From the NCBI GenBank assembly GCA_017470095.1, contig JAFUFC010000084.1, forward strand, positions 1-63,254: a stretch of DNA of 63,254 bases. The letters run 5' to 3'. The notes under the pieces are model-generated. The model was given only the letters and a program-made list of their open reading frames with translations, was not told where the DNA came from and ran no database searches. Positions 44,440 to 52,806 of the stretch are shown piece after piece; position 1 is the stretch's first letter; the number at the start of each line of letters is the position of its first letter. The translations under genes and the position numbers were made by a program. The stretch is from Clostridia bacterium. GTDB taxonomy: Bacteria > Bacillota > Clostridia > Christensenellales > Aristaeellaceae.

Positions 44440-46098
44440 TCAGCCGCCCACGATCTGGGCATAGGCCTCGGCGCCCTGTTCGATCACTTCGTCCAGGCCG
44501 CGGGACTTGAGCTGCTCATAGCGGGTGAAGAAATCGTCCACGCTCACCTGGCCGGCGATGGTCTGGTCACGCAGGGCGCAAACGCCGGTGGAGCCAATGA
44601 TCAGCTCGGTGCGGTATTCAGTGTAGGCTTCGGTTTCCAGCGTGGGGGGCATGGCGTAGTAGCAGCCCTTGTTCACGCCTTCGTTGTTCAAGCCATCCCA
44701 GAAGGACTTATAAGCGGCGTTCAGTTCATCCAGGCTCTTGCCGGCGAACAGGCACTGCATGAAGGCGCTGGTCTGCCACATGCCGCCGAAGGGTTCCATT
44801 TCCATACCGATGGTGCGGTAGTCCACGAAGCCGTTCTGCAGGATGCTGGTCTTGAGGACGGGTTCGCCATCCACCATATCGTAGGTAAAGCCTTCCAGGC
44901 CGTAGTTGTACAGGTTAATGCCTTCTTCGGAGAACTGCCAGTTCCACAGCTTGAGGATGTTTTCCACGTTGCCGCGGGCTTCAGCGCCCCGGGTGATGCA
45001 GTTGATGTTGGTCACGGCGCGGCGTTCCTGCAGATACCGGTCGCCGAAGGGGCCCTGAACGGGCGCGACGCACTGGAACAAAGCATCTTCCACGCCCTGC
45101 TCCCACAGCGCTTCGGTGTGGGTCTGGCTCATCTGGGCCCAGGTGAAGCAGGAAGCGCACTTGTTGGCCGCCATGGTGTTGTACATATCGGCCTGCTTGC
45201 GGGTGGCGAATTCGGGATCGATGATGCCGTCGGCATACAGCTTCTGCACAGCAGTCAGGAAATCCTTATAGCGGGGATGTTCGTACACCATGGTGTAGGT
45301 GCCGTCGTCCAGCACGCAGAACTGAGCGTCGTCAGAGGCCTTGATGCCGAAAGCGTTCAGCAGGATGTGCAGGCAGCGTTCGCCGCTCTCGCCCATTTCC
45401 AGAACCAGGGGAATTTCGTCGGAGGGATCGCCGTTGCCGTTCATGTCGTTGTCACGAACGCCATACCAGAAAGCGTTCCACTCTTCCCAGGTGGAGGGGG
45501 TGTCAAAGTCGATCACGCCCATATCCTTCAGCTTCAGGGCCCAGTCTTTCCGGAAGGTCATGGACTGGGAGCCGGGCACGTTCACGATGGTGGGGATGGC
45601 GTAGATGTGGCCGTCAGCGGAGGCCCAGTAGCTCATCCGGTCGCCCACGGCGGCAACCACGTTGGGGATCAGGTCAAGGTAATCATCCAGGGGGATGATG
45701 GCGTCTTCGTTCACCAGAGCGGAGATGCCGTAGGAGCCGGGCTGGATGATGTCGGGCAGCTTGCTTACGTCGCCGGCGGCGTTGGCCAGCACGGTGCTGA
45801 CGATTTCAGCGTAGCCGTCGCTGGTACGCCAGTCAGCGTCCACGTGCACGCCGGTCATGGCTTCAACGGCGGGGAAATAGTAGCCGCCATCGAAGGTCTT
45901 GGGATACTGGTTGATGTGAATGCCCAGCATGGTCATGGTCATGCCGTCGTCCACATGGAAAGTTTCGCTGGGCTTGATGTCAGCGGCCTTCCACCAGTTG
46001 GGTTCCATGCCGCCCACCGCTTCGGTGGAGGTGGCCAGGGCGGTCGACGCGGTCATGAGCATGGCCAGCGCCAGAACCAGAGCGAGAATCTTTTTCAT
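44440..46098 (-). CDS. extracellular solute-binding protein (YtcQ/LplA-like)
   Basis: 552 residues. Signal peptide MKKILALVLALAMLMTASTALA without a lipobox Cys, so it appears to be released or held other than by lipid. The large family-1-type fold has DVSKLPDIIQPGSYG and the Trp/Tyr-rich IPTIVNVPGSQSMTFRKDWALKL segment common to oligosaccharide-binding YtcQ proteins. Third gene of the importer, after the two permeases. GGAGG precedes the ATG. Confidence 0.9.
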   Translation of the reverse strand: MKKILALVLALAMLMTASTALATSTEAVGGMEPNWWKAADIKPSETFHVDDGMTMTMLGIHINQYPKTFDGGYYFPAVEAMTGVHVDADWRTSDGYAEIVSTVLANAAGDVSKLPDIIQPGSYGISALVNEDAIIPLDDYLDLIPNVVAAVGDRMSYWASADGHIYAIPTIVNVPGSQSMTFRKDWALKLKDMGVIDFDTPSTWEEWNAFWYGVRDNDMNGNGDPSDEIPLVLEMGESGERCLHILLNAFGIKASDDAQFCVLDDGTYTMVYEHPRYKDFLTAVQKLYADGIIDPEFATRKQADMYNTMAANKCASCFTWAQMSQTHTEALWEQGVEDALFQCVAPVQGPFGDRYLQERRAVTNINCITRGAEARGNVENILKLWNWQFSEEGINLYNYGLEGFTYDMVDGEPVLKTSILQNGFVDYRTIGMEMEPFGGMWQTSAFMQCLFAGKSLDELNAAYKSFWDGLNNEGVNKGCYYAMPPTLETEAYTEYRTELIIGSTGVCALRDQTIAGQVSVDDFFTRYEQLKSRGLDEVIEQGAEAYAQIVGG

Positions 46099-46165
46099 GG
46101 GGTGTCCTCCTTGAAAAAATTTTTATTTTCTCAGCGCCTTGCCCGGCGCTGGGGAAACCAATGCG

Positions 46166-47110
46166 TCAGCCCTTCACGGAGCCCAGCATCACGCCGGAAA
46201 CGAAGAAGCGCTGAATGAAGGGATAAATAGCGATCATGGGCACCATCGACACGACCAGCACCGCGTTTTTGACCTGGGTGGTCAGCGCCGCCGTGCCCTT
46301 CATCAGGTCGCTGCTGGCCAGGGTGGCCAGGTTGCTGGTGGAGCTTTCGGCCGCCAGTACGACGCTCTTGAGCTGCAATTGCAGCGTGCGGTTTGCCTGC
46401 GAGGAAATGAGGATCAGGGGGTTCATGTAGTCGTTCCAGTGGCCCACGATCACCCACAGGGCCACGGTGGCCAGCACGGGCTTGGAAAGCGGAATGACCA
46501 ACTGGAACAGGATGCGGAAATCGTTGGCGCCGTCAATGCGGGCCGATTCGATGATGGACATGGGGATGGAGTTAAAGTAGCTGCGGATGATCACCACGTT
46601 GTAGGCGCTGATCAGGCCGTTTAAGATCAGGGCCCACAGGCTGTCGTACAATCCCAGCTTCTGGATGGCCAGGAACATGGGCACAATGCCGCCCTGGAAC
46701 CACATGGTGAACATGATGACGATGGAGTAGAATTTTTTGCCATAGAACTGGGCAAAGGCCAGGGGATAAGCGGCAATGCTCAGGGCCACCAGGCTCAGCA
46801 CGCAGCCGACCCCCGCCACGAACACAGTGTTGGCGATGGAACGCCACAGGTCGCCGTCCTTAAAGATGGTGGTGTAGCCCTGGGGGTTGAAGCCGATGGG
46901 ATAGAAGGTGACGTTGGCGGCCATGACCTGGGTCTCGTTGGAAACGGAGATGGAAATGACGTTCAGCACAGGGTACAGCAGGAAGATCAGCAGCAGGGCC
47001 ATGAAGGCGATATTGCACACGTTAAAGATTTTTTCGCCCCGGGAGCGCTTAATGAAATCCTGCTCATAACGGTGCTTCTTTTTATAAACCGGTTTTTCCA
47101 CAGCAGACAT
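46166..47110 (-). CDS. oligosaccharide ABC permease, LplC type
   Basis: 314 residues, six helices, with the EAA loop ESARIDGANDFRILFQLVIPLSKPVLATVALW. C-terminal IQRFFVSGVMLGSVKG is typical of LplC. It forms the membrane pore with the LplB-type partner. The ATPase is not encoded here and is presumably a shared MsmX-type protein. 16 bases from the partner gene. Confidence 0.92.
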   Translation of the reverse strand: MSAVEKPVYKKKHRYEQDFIKRSRGEKIFNVCNIAFMALLLIFLLYPVLNVISISVSNETQVMAANVTFYPIGFNPQGYTTIFKDGDLWRSIANTVFVAGVGCVLSLVALSIAAYPLAFAQFYGKKFYSIVIMFTMWFQGGIVPMFLAIQKLGLYDSLWALILNGLISAYNVVIIRSYFNSIPMSIIESARIDGANDFRILFQLVIPLSKPVLATVALWVIVGHWNDYMNPLILISSQANRTLQLQLKSVVLAAESSTSNLATLASSDLMKGTAALTTQVKNAVLVVSMVPMIAIYPFIQRFFVSGVMLGSVKG

Positions 47111-47126
47111 ACAACCGCTCCTTTCC

Positions 47127-48113
47127 TTAGAAGATGGAGGTTTCCGACAGCTTCTTGCTGATGGTGTTGGCGATGATCACCAGCACCAGGGAAACCACGG
47201 AATTGAACAGGCCGCCCGCGGTGGACATGCCGTATTTGTGGGAGACCATGCCCAGCTTGTAAACATAGGTGGGCAGCATTTCGGAGACCGAAAGGTTCAG
47301 GGTGTTTTGCAGCAGGTAAATCTTATCGAACACGCAGTTGAGCATCTGGCCGATCTGCATGATCAGCAGCAGGATGAACGTGGGCAAAACGCCGGGGATG
47401 GTCACGTGCAGCACCTGCTTGAACCGCCCTGCGCCGTCAATCTTGGCTGCTTCATAGAGCGTCTGGTCAATGCCGGAAATGGCGGAGATGTAAATCACGG
47501 CGTTCCAGCCCAAGGTCTGCCATACGCCGGATACGATGTTGACGCCGTAGAAGTAATCAGGGTTAGACAGGAAGTTGATCGGCACCTTGCCCATCATGCG
47601 GTACACCTTGGCCAGCGTACCCATCGAAGGGGAGCAGATGTTGTTGATGATGCTCACCAGCACCACCGTGGAAATGAAGTGGGGCATGTAGGACACCGTC
47701 TGCACGAACTTTTTGTAAGGCAGGTTGCGAACTTCATTGAGCAGCAAGGCAAAGATCAGCGGCGCGGGGAAGCAGATCAGCAGGGACAGGCTGTTCAGCG
47801 TCAGGGTGTTGCGGATGTACTGCCACAATTCCTGGGAGCCCAGCAGCCGCTCAAACCACTTGAGCCCCACATATTTGGAGCCCTCAAAGCCCTTGAGCAG
47901 CTTATAGTCGTAAAAAGATGCCCGCAGATAATACATGGGCATGTACTTGAACAGCGCCATGTAAATCAGCACGGGGATGACCATCAGGTAGATGTACCGG
48001 TTCTGCCAGATTTGGTTTCTGACCCGTTTGCGGATAGACGGAGAATTGAACACCGTGTTCCTCCGCGCCTTGGCCGGCCGTTGGGCCGTGATCGAATGAT
48101 TTGTCAAAAACAA
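47127..48113 (-). CDS. oligosaccharide ABC permease, LplB type
   Basis: 328 residues, six helices: IPVLIYMALFKYMPMYYLRASFYDY near the start and EAA loop YEAAKIDGAGRFKQVLHVTIPGVLPTFILLL. C-terminal AGLFNSVVSLVLVIIANTISKKLSETSIF is typical of LplB. The start codon is TTG; 48113 lies very near AGAGG, and TTG 48107 has better spacing. First gene of the nine-gene minus-strand operon. Confidence 0.92.
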   Translation of the reverse strand: MFLTNHSITAQRPAKARRNTVFNSPSIRKRVRNQIWQNRYIYLMVIPVLIYMALFKYMPMYYLRASFYDYKLLKGFEGSKYVGLKWFERLLGSQELWQYIRNTLTLNSLSLLICFPAPLIFALLLNEVRNLPYKKFVQTVSYMPHFISTVVLVSIINNICSPSMGTLAKVYRMMGKVPINFLSNPDYFYGVNIVSGVWQTLGWNAVIYISAISGIDQTLYEAAKIDGAGRFKQVLHVTIPGVLPTFILLLIMQIGQMLNCVFDKIYLLQNTLNLSVSEMLPTYVYKLGMVSHKYGMSTAGGLFNSVVSLVLVIIANTISKKLSETSIF

Positions 48114-48194
48114 CGCCTCTTTCTGAGTTCAATCAAATAGAAGGTTTTTGTAAAAAACAGAAGAAAAGCAACCAAATTGTCCTTGCCTGCTCAT

Positions 48195-48223
48195 ATTCTA
48201 TCACAACATGGCGGGGAGCGCAA
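48195..48223 (-). promoter_or_regulatory. sigma-A promoter of the importer operon
   Basis: Minus strand TTGCGC (48223-48218), 17-base spacer, TAGAAT (48200-48195), about 85 bases upstream of the permease start. The divergent region 48114-48518 is otherwise AT-rich and gene-free. Confidence 0.65.
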
Positions 48224-48418
48224 GCCCTTTCCTTCGTCAAAATAGGAAAATTGGAAAGAATTCCTTCCTATAAATATTACAATTTTACATTTTTTAGCTG
48301 TGAAATATTTTTTGTGATTTTGTGCTTTTTTGCGCATTTGCGCCAGCCGAATTTCCGTCTCTCCGGGCCCGCTTCCAGTCCTCATTGTTCATTTTTTTCA
48401 TTTTGGGCAGATTCCTCC

Positions 48419-48447
48419 TTGCAATCCCGCCGCGGAAGGACTATACT
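48419..48447 (+). promoter_or_regulatory. sigma-A promoter of the DUF5107 gene
   Basis: TTGCAA (48419-48424), 17-base spacer, TATACT (48442-48447), about 72 bases before the start. Confidence 0.75.
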
Positions 48448-48480
48448 GAACGCAGCAGGAATATTTTGGCGCGAAAAAAG

Positions 48481-48494
48481 TTGATCGTGATCAA
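48481..48494. promoter_or_regulatory. operator-like palindrome TTGATC-GT-GATCAA
   Basis: Perfect 6-bp half-sites with a 2-base centre, 34 bases downstream of the -10 and 25 bases before the DUF5107 start. It is the right place for a repressor, perhaps LacI/GntR-type, but no regulator is encoded nearby. Confidence 0.5.
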
Positions 48495-48518
48495 TAAATA
48501 CATAAAGAAGGTGTGCGT

Positions 48519-51500
48519 ATGAAACCCGTCCAGGTCGCTGACGAAATCCGCATGATCCCCTCCTACGATTCGCCGGAAGCGGAAGAAATGCCTATGTTTG
48601 CTGAAAACCGGGTGCACCAGCGATCCAGCGGTAATCCCTACCCCAATCAGGTGGTCATGCGGGTGGACCGTGCCCACCGGCAGGACCGGCCTTTCCGGGT
48701 GATCACCCTGGAAAATGAATACCTGCGCATTGAACTGATGCCGGAGATCGGCGGACGGATTTATTCCGCCTTCGATAAGCGCACCGGCTATGATTTCTTT
48801 TATAAGCAGCACGTGATCAAGCCGGCCCTGATCGGCATGCTGGGCAGCTGGATTTCCGGTGGGTGCGAATTCAATTGGCCTTGTCACCACCGGCCCAGCA
48901 CTTTCATGCCGGTGGATGTGCACGTTGAAAAAGAAACGGGTGGCGCGGTTACCGTTTGGATGAGCGAAAATGAGCCCCTCGACCGGATGAAGGGCATGGT
49001 AGGCATCCGTTTAGCGCCGGGGGAGGCCCGGTTCGATACCCGGATGCGTCTTTTTAACCGCACGCCACAGCGCCATTCCTTCCTTTGGTGGGAAAACGCC
49101 GCCGTGCCGGTGAATGAGCGCTACCGCTTGGTCTTTCCACCAGATGTGCGCTATGTGCAGTTCCATTACCGGAAGAACGTCACCTCCTATCCCGTGGGCA
49201 GCGGCGTTTATAACGGCATCCGCCTGGGGGACGGAACGGACCTTTCCTACCACAGGAACACTCGCCAGCCTACCTCCTATTTCTGCGCCGAAACGGATTA
49301 TGATTTCTTCGGCGGCTATGACGAGGGCAAGCGCTGCGGCGTGATCCACGTGGCCGACCACACCGTGAGCGTGGGCAAAAAAATGTTCACCTGGGCGTAC
49401 AACCAATTGTCCCGCAGTTGGGAAAAAGCCCTGACCGATACAGACGGCCCCTATGCCGAATTGATGGCCAGCAGCTATTCTTTGAACCAGCCGGATTTTG
49501 CCTGGCTAATGCCTTATGAGGGAAAGGAATTTTCCCAGATGTGGTACCCGGTGGGCGATCTGGGCCTGCCTTTGTGCGCCTGCCGGGAAGCGGCGGTGGC
49601 AGCAGAGAATGGCCAAGTGCGCGTGCAGGCCACAGAGCCGCTGCGGGGCACGGCGGTGATCAACGGCGTGGAGCATCCCCTGGCCGCCGGGCCGGAGACG
49701 ATCGTTTCTTTCCCCGCGCCGGAAAGCTTGATCACCTTTGAAATCCGCAATGAAAAGGGCCGCGCCCTGCTGCGCTACGAAAAGCCCAATGATCAAGCCC
49801 TGGCCCCGATGCCCGCCACCATTCCCGATAACCCCACCCTGGACACCCTGCGCACAGCCCAGGAAGCCTACCTGATGGGCGTGCACGCGGAGCAGTACCG
49901 GGACCCGGCCATCCGTCCCAGCGCCTATTGGCAGGAAGCGTTGAAGCGCGACCCGGAATACGTGCCCGCGCTGACCAAGCTGGCCGAGTACGAGCTCACC
50001 CATCTCCGCCCCCGGCAGGCACTCGACTTGGCCCTGCGGGCCTGGAAAAAAGCGACCACCCGGAATTTCCACCCGGAAAGCGGCGAACTGCAATATTTGC
50101 TGGGCCGCATCTTGGAGGCCCTGGGCCGGGATCAGGAAGCCTGGGATTGGTACATGCAAGCCGCCTGGGCACAAGACGCCCGGAGCCGGGCGTTGACCCG
50201 GGCCGCCATGATCGAAGGCCGGCGGAACAATGGGGCAGCCATGGCTGATCTGGCGGGCAAGGCCCTGCGGGAGCACGGAGGCAACGAAACGGCCCAGCTG
50301 CTTCGGGCGATCGCGCTTTTGCGCGAAGAGGAAGCCCGGGGGCAAGCGGCGCTGCGGGATTTGCTGGCCCAGGATCCGCTGCATACCACCGCCCTGGCCC
50401 TGCTGCTGGGACCGTCGGAAAAGTTCTATGCCGCCCTGGGGGCGGACAAATGCCAGGCCGCTGTGGACATTGCCCAGGATCTTTCCGAAGCGGGCGAAGC
50501 GGCCCTGGCCGCCCGGGTGCTGGAGGCACTGCCGGAAAAAACGGCCACAACCGAGTATGTCCGGGCCTATTTGACGGGGGACGAAGGGGCCCTAAGCGGC
50601 GCGTCCGCCCTGCCCTGCGGCATCGCCTATCCCAGCCGCTTCTTGGAATACCAGGCGCTTTCCTGGGCCTGCGAAAAGCATCCCCACGACGCTAACGCCT
50701 GGAACCTTCTGGGCTGCATCCTGTATGCCAATGAAAATTACGGGCAGGCGGCCCATGCCTTTGAGCGGGCCCAGCAGGCGGAGCCCGGCCGGTATATGCC
50801 CTGGCGCAACCTGGCTGTGGCCTGTTACTCTCATTTGAAGCGGCGCAAGGAAGCATTGCCCCTGCTCAATCGCGCCCTTGAAATGCATCCCCACGATGGG
50901 CAGCTGATCTGGGAAAAGGCCCTGGTCATGGCTCGGCTCGGCGTGGCCCCCGGGGAAATTGCCGCCTTCCTGGAGGAGGAGAACAACCCCCGGGAGGATA
51001 TTCTCATCGAGCTGTGCCGGGCCTATAACCGCATGGGCGCGTATGAAAAGGCCCTGGCCCTCCTGGACAGAACCGATTTTACTCCCTGCGAAGGCGGCGA
51101 GCACGCGGTGGCGGAGCAGTACATGTTTGCCCATCACGCCTTGGGCCGCCGGGCCCTGGCGCAGGGAAACGCCCAGGAAGCGCTGGCTCATTTCCGGCAG
51201 GCCCAGCAGTTGCCGGATCACCTGGGCGCGGGGCTGTGGCATGAGGCGCTGCTGGTGCCCCATCAATATTATGAAGCAGTGTGCTTGCAAACGCTGAACC
51301 GCAGGCCGGAAGCGGAAAGCGTGCTGCGGTATATTCTTTCCTTCCGGCAGGATTATTTCACCGATATGCACCTGCCCCAGCTGCCCTGCTATCAGGCATT
51401 AGCGTACCGGGCCTTGGGCATGGAGGCTCCGGCAAAGGAGCTGATCGCCGCTCATTTGCGCCGCCAGCAAGCCGCCGCTCAGGCTGTGGATGCGGGATAC

Positions 51501-51686
51501 TACAAAACCACTCCTTTCTTTATTTCCTACATGGAGGACGCTTCTTCCCAGCGCCGGGCCGCCTGCCTGTGGCAGACCGCCATGGCCTACTTTGCCGCGG
51601 GGGACACAAAGAAAGCCGCGGCATGCGCGGCTGAATCCTTGGAATTGGACCCCAATAACTTGTATGCGGGCTTGCTGATCGAATAA
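48519..51686 (+). CDS. DUF5107 protein with long TPR region
   Basis: 1055 residues. The N-terminal ~370 residues match DUF5107: FRVITLENEYLRIELMPEIGGRI, GYDFFYKQHVIKPALIGMLG, SGGCEFNWPCHHRPSTF, SFLWWENAAVPV. The fold recalls aldose mutarotases. From about 440 on come many TPR-like helical repeats (NAWNLLGCILYANENYGQAAHAFERAQQAEPG; ALAQGNAQEALAHFRQA). No signal peptide. ATG 48519 has GAAGG eight bases upstream. Function is unknown; recurring association with sugar clusters suggests a role in glycan turnover. Confidence 0.85.
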   Translation: MKPVQVADEIRMIPSYDSPEAEEMPMFAENRVHQRSSGNPYPNQVVMRVDRAHRQDRPFRVITLENEYLRIELMPEIGGRIYSAFDKRTGYDFFYKQHVIKPALIGMLGSWISGGCEFNWPCHHRPSTFMPVDVHVEKETGGAVTVWMSENEPLDRMKGMVGIRLAPGEARFDTRMRLFNRTPQRHSFLWWENAAVPVNERYRLVFPPDVRYVQFHYRKNVTSYPVGSGVYNGIRLGDGTDLSYHRNTRQPTSYFCAETDYDFFGGYDEGKRCGVIHVADHTVSVGKKMFTWAYNQLSRSWEKALTDTDGPYAELMASSYSLNQPDFAWLMPYEGKEFSQMWYPVGDLGLPLCACREAAVAAENGQVRVQATEPLRGTAVINGVEHPLAAGPETIVSFPAPESLITFEIRNEKGRALLRYEKPNDQALAPMPATIPDNPTLDTLRTAQEAYLMGVHAEQYRDPAIRPSAYWQEALKRDPEYVPALTKLAEYELTHLRPRQALDLALRAWKKATTRNFHPESGELQYLLGRILEALGRDQEAWDWYMQAAWAQDARSRALTRAAMIEGRRNNGAAMADLAGKALREHGGNETAQLLRAIALLREEEARGQAALRDLLAQDPLHTTALALLLGPSEKFYAALGADKCQAAVDIAQDLSEAGEAALAARVLEALPEKTATTEYVRAYLTGDEGALSGASALPCGIAYPSRFLEYQALSWACEKHPHDANAWNLLGCILYANENYGQAAHAFERAQQAEPGRYMPWRNLAVACYSHLKRRKEALPLLNRALEMHPHDGQLIWEKALVMARLGVAPGEIAAFLEEENNPREDILIELCRAYNRMGAYEKALALLDRTDFTPCEGGEHAVAEQYMFAHHALGRRALAQGNAQEALAHFRQAQQLPDHLGAGLWHEALLVPHQYYEAVCLQTLNRRPEAESVLRYILSFRQDYFTDMHLPQLPCYQALAYRALGMEAPAKELIAAHLRRQQAAAQAVDAGYYKTTPFFISYMEDASSQRRAACLWQTAMAYFAAGDTKKAAACAAESLELDPNNLYAGLLIE

Positions 51687-51689
51687 GGT

Positions 51690-52619
51690 TTACACCCTGG
51701 CGGGAAGATAACGGAGGGCGAGGGTGAAGGTGGCCCGCTCCCCCGGGCGCAGGGCGCGCATGCCCGTTTCCGCCCAAGGCAGAGGCAAATTGGGCGCGTT
51801 GATGGCCCAGGACTGGGGCTCGGGGCACACAAATCCCGCTCCGCCGCCCCCGTTCCACAGCATGATGAAGGGATAGTCGTCCCGCTCACACACGAATTTT
51901 CCCTGGCTTCCGGTTAAAAACACCGGCCCCGGCCCGCATGCTATCAGAGCGGACAGGGGCTGTTTTTCTGGGCACAGCGTGCCTTCCCGTAAAGAGCGCA
52001 GCAGGGGCGAATCGGCAATCATCTCGCCGGTGGGCAGCTTGCGCGCGTCGTCCAGCACCCATTCCCGCAGGGCCGGAAGGGCCAAACGCGCGTCGTTTCC
52101 TTCCGGCACGCGGAAAGCGGCGTGGATGCCGGTGCCCAGGGGGAACGCCTGATCGCCGTCGTTGATAAACGTAACGGTGTGGCGCAGGCCCGCCGGGGTC
52201 AGCGTATATTCCCGGATTACTGTGAACGGGTGGGGGAATTGCAGGTAGGGGTGCTGCCCATCCGCCCGGAACATCCAGGCCCCTTCCCCCATCGCTTCAA
52301 AGGGCGTTTGGCTCAGCATCCCGTGGATGTGGTGATGCCGCTCGGGCTCGTTGATGGGGAAGGTATACCGCCGCCCTTCAAACACATACGTGCCGTCCTC
52401 CATTCGGTTGGGGGGAAATAAAAGCGGCAGGCCGTACACGTTGGGCGCATCGGCCAGCGCGGAAGCATCCTTGGGCGTGCGCAACAGTTCGGCGCCTGTG
52501 GGCACGTGCCGCAGGGAAACGCAGTTGGCCCCCATGCCGGGCACGACCACCGCTTCATAATCCTCCGACCGCAGCCGTGCCGCTTGGATGCCATGCCAAA
52601 TGATTCGCTCCTGGATCAT
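51690..52619 (-). CDS. aldose 1-epimerase-like protein
   Basis: 309 residues with galactose mutarotase features: GANCVSLRHVPTGAELLRTP, YGLPLLFPPNRMEDGTYVFEGRRY, HHIHGML (catalytic His region), GIHAAFRVPEG and C-terminal CPEPQSWAINAPNLP with the usual Glu/Pro motif. It interconverts sugar anomers after hydrolysis. ATG 52619 is chosen by homology; the RBS (GGGGCGG) is weak. It lies inside the plus-strand set but on the opposite strand, convergent with the DUF5107 gene by three bases. Confidence 0.85.
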   Translation of the reverse strand: MIQERIIWHGIQAARLRSEDYEAVVVPGMGANCVSLRHVPTGAELLRTPKDASALADAPNVYGLPLLFPPNRMEDGTYVFEGRRYTFPINEPERHHHIHGMLSQTPFEAMGEGAWMFRADGQHPYLQFPHPFTVIREYTLTPAGLRHTVTFINDGDQAFPLGTGIHAAFRVPEGNDARLALPALREWVLDDARKLPTGEMIADSPLLRSLREGTLCPEKQPLSALIACGPGPVFLTGSQGKFVCERDDYPFIMLWNGGGGAGFVCPEPQSWAINAPNLPLPWAETGMRALRPGERATFTLALRYLPARV

Positions 52620-52723
52620 GCCCGCCGCCCCTTTTGCAAAAAATATGTTTGTATGTGCTTCTGCGCCGGGGTGTGTTTTCCTGCACCTTTTGTTCTCTTT
52701 CGGTGATTTTTTTTTGATGGCTC

Positions 52724-52752
52724 TTGCATTTTGAAGGCGGGAATTGTATACT
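52724..52752 (+). promoter_or_regulatory. sigma-A promoter of the DUF6259-lactonase-AGE genes
   Basis: TTGCAT (52724-52729), 17-base spacer, TATACT (52747-52752), 54 bases before the start; a run of T lies upstream. Confidence 0.75.
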
Positions 52753-52806
52753 ACAAGCAGCGAGAACAATCAAACACATCAATCCTATCAACGGAGGAAA
52801 AGGCTT

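Noticed and set aside
44032-46218. 728-codon plus-strand ORF
   Set aside because: Antisense to the solute-binding protein gene; no recognisable protein features.
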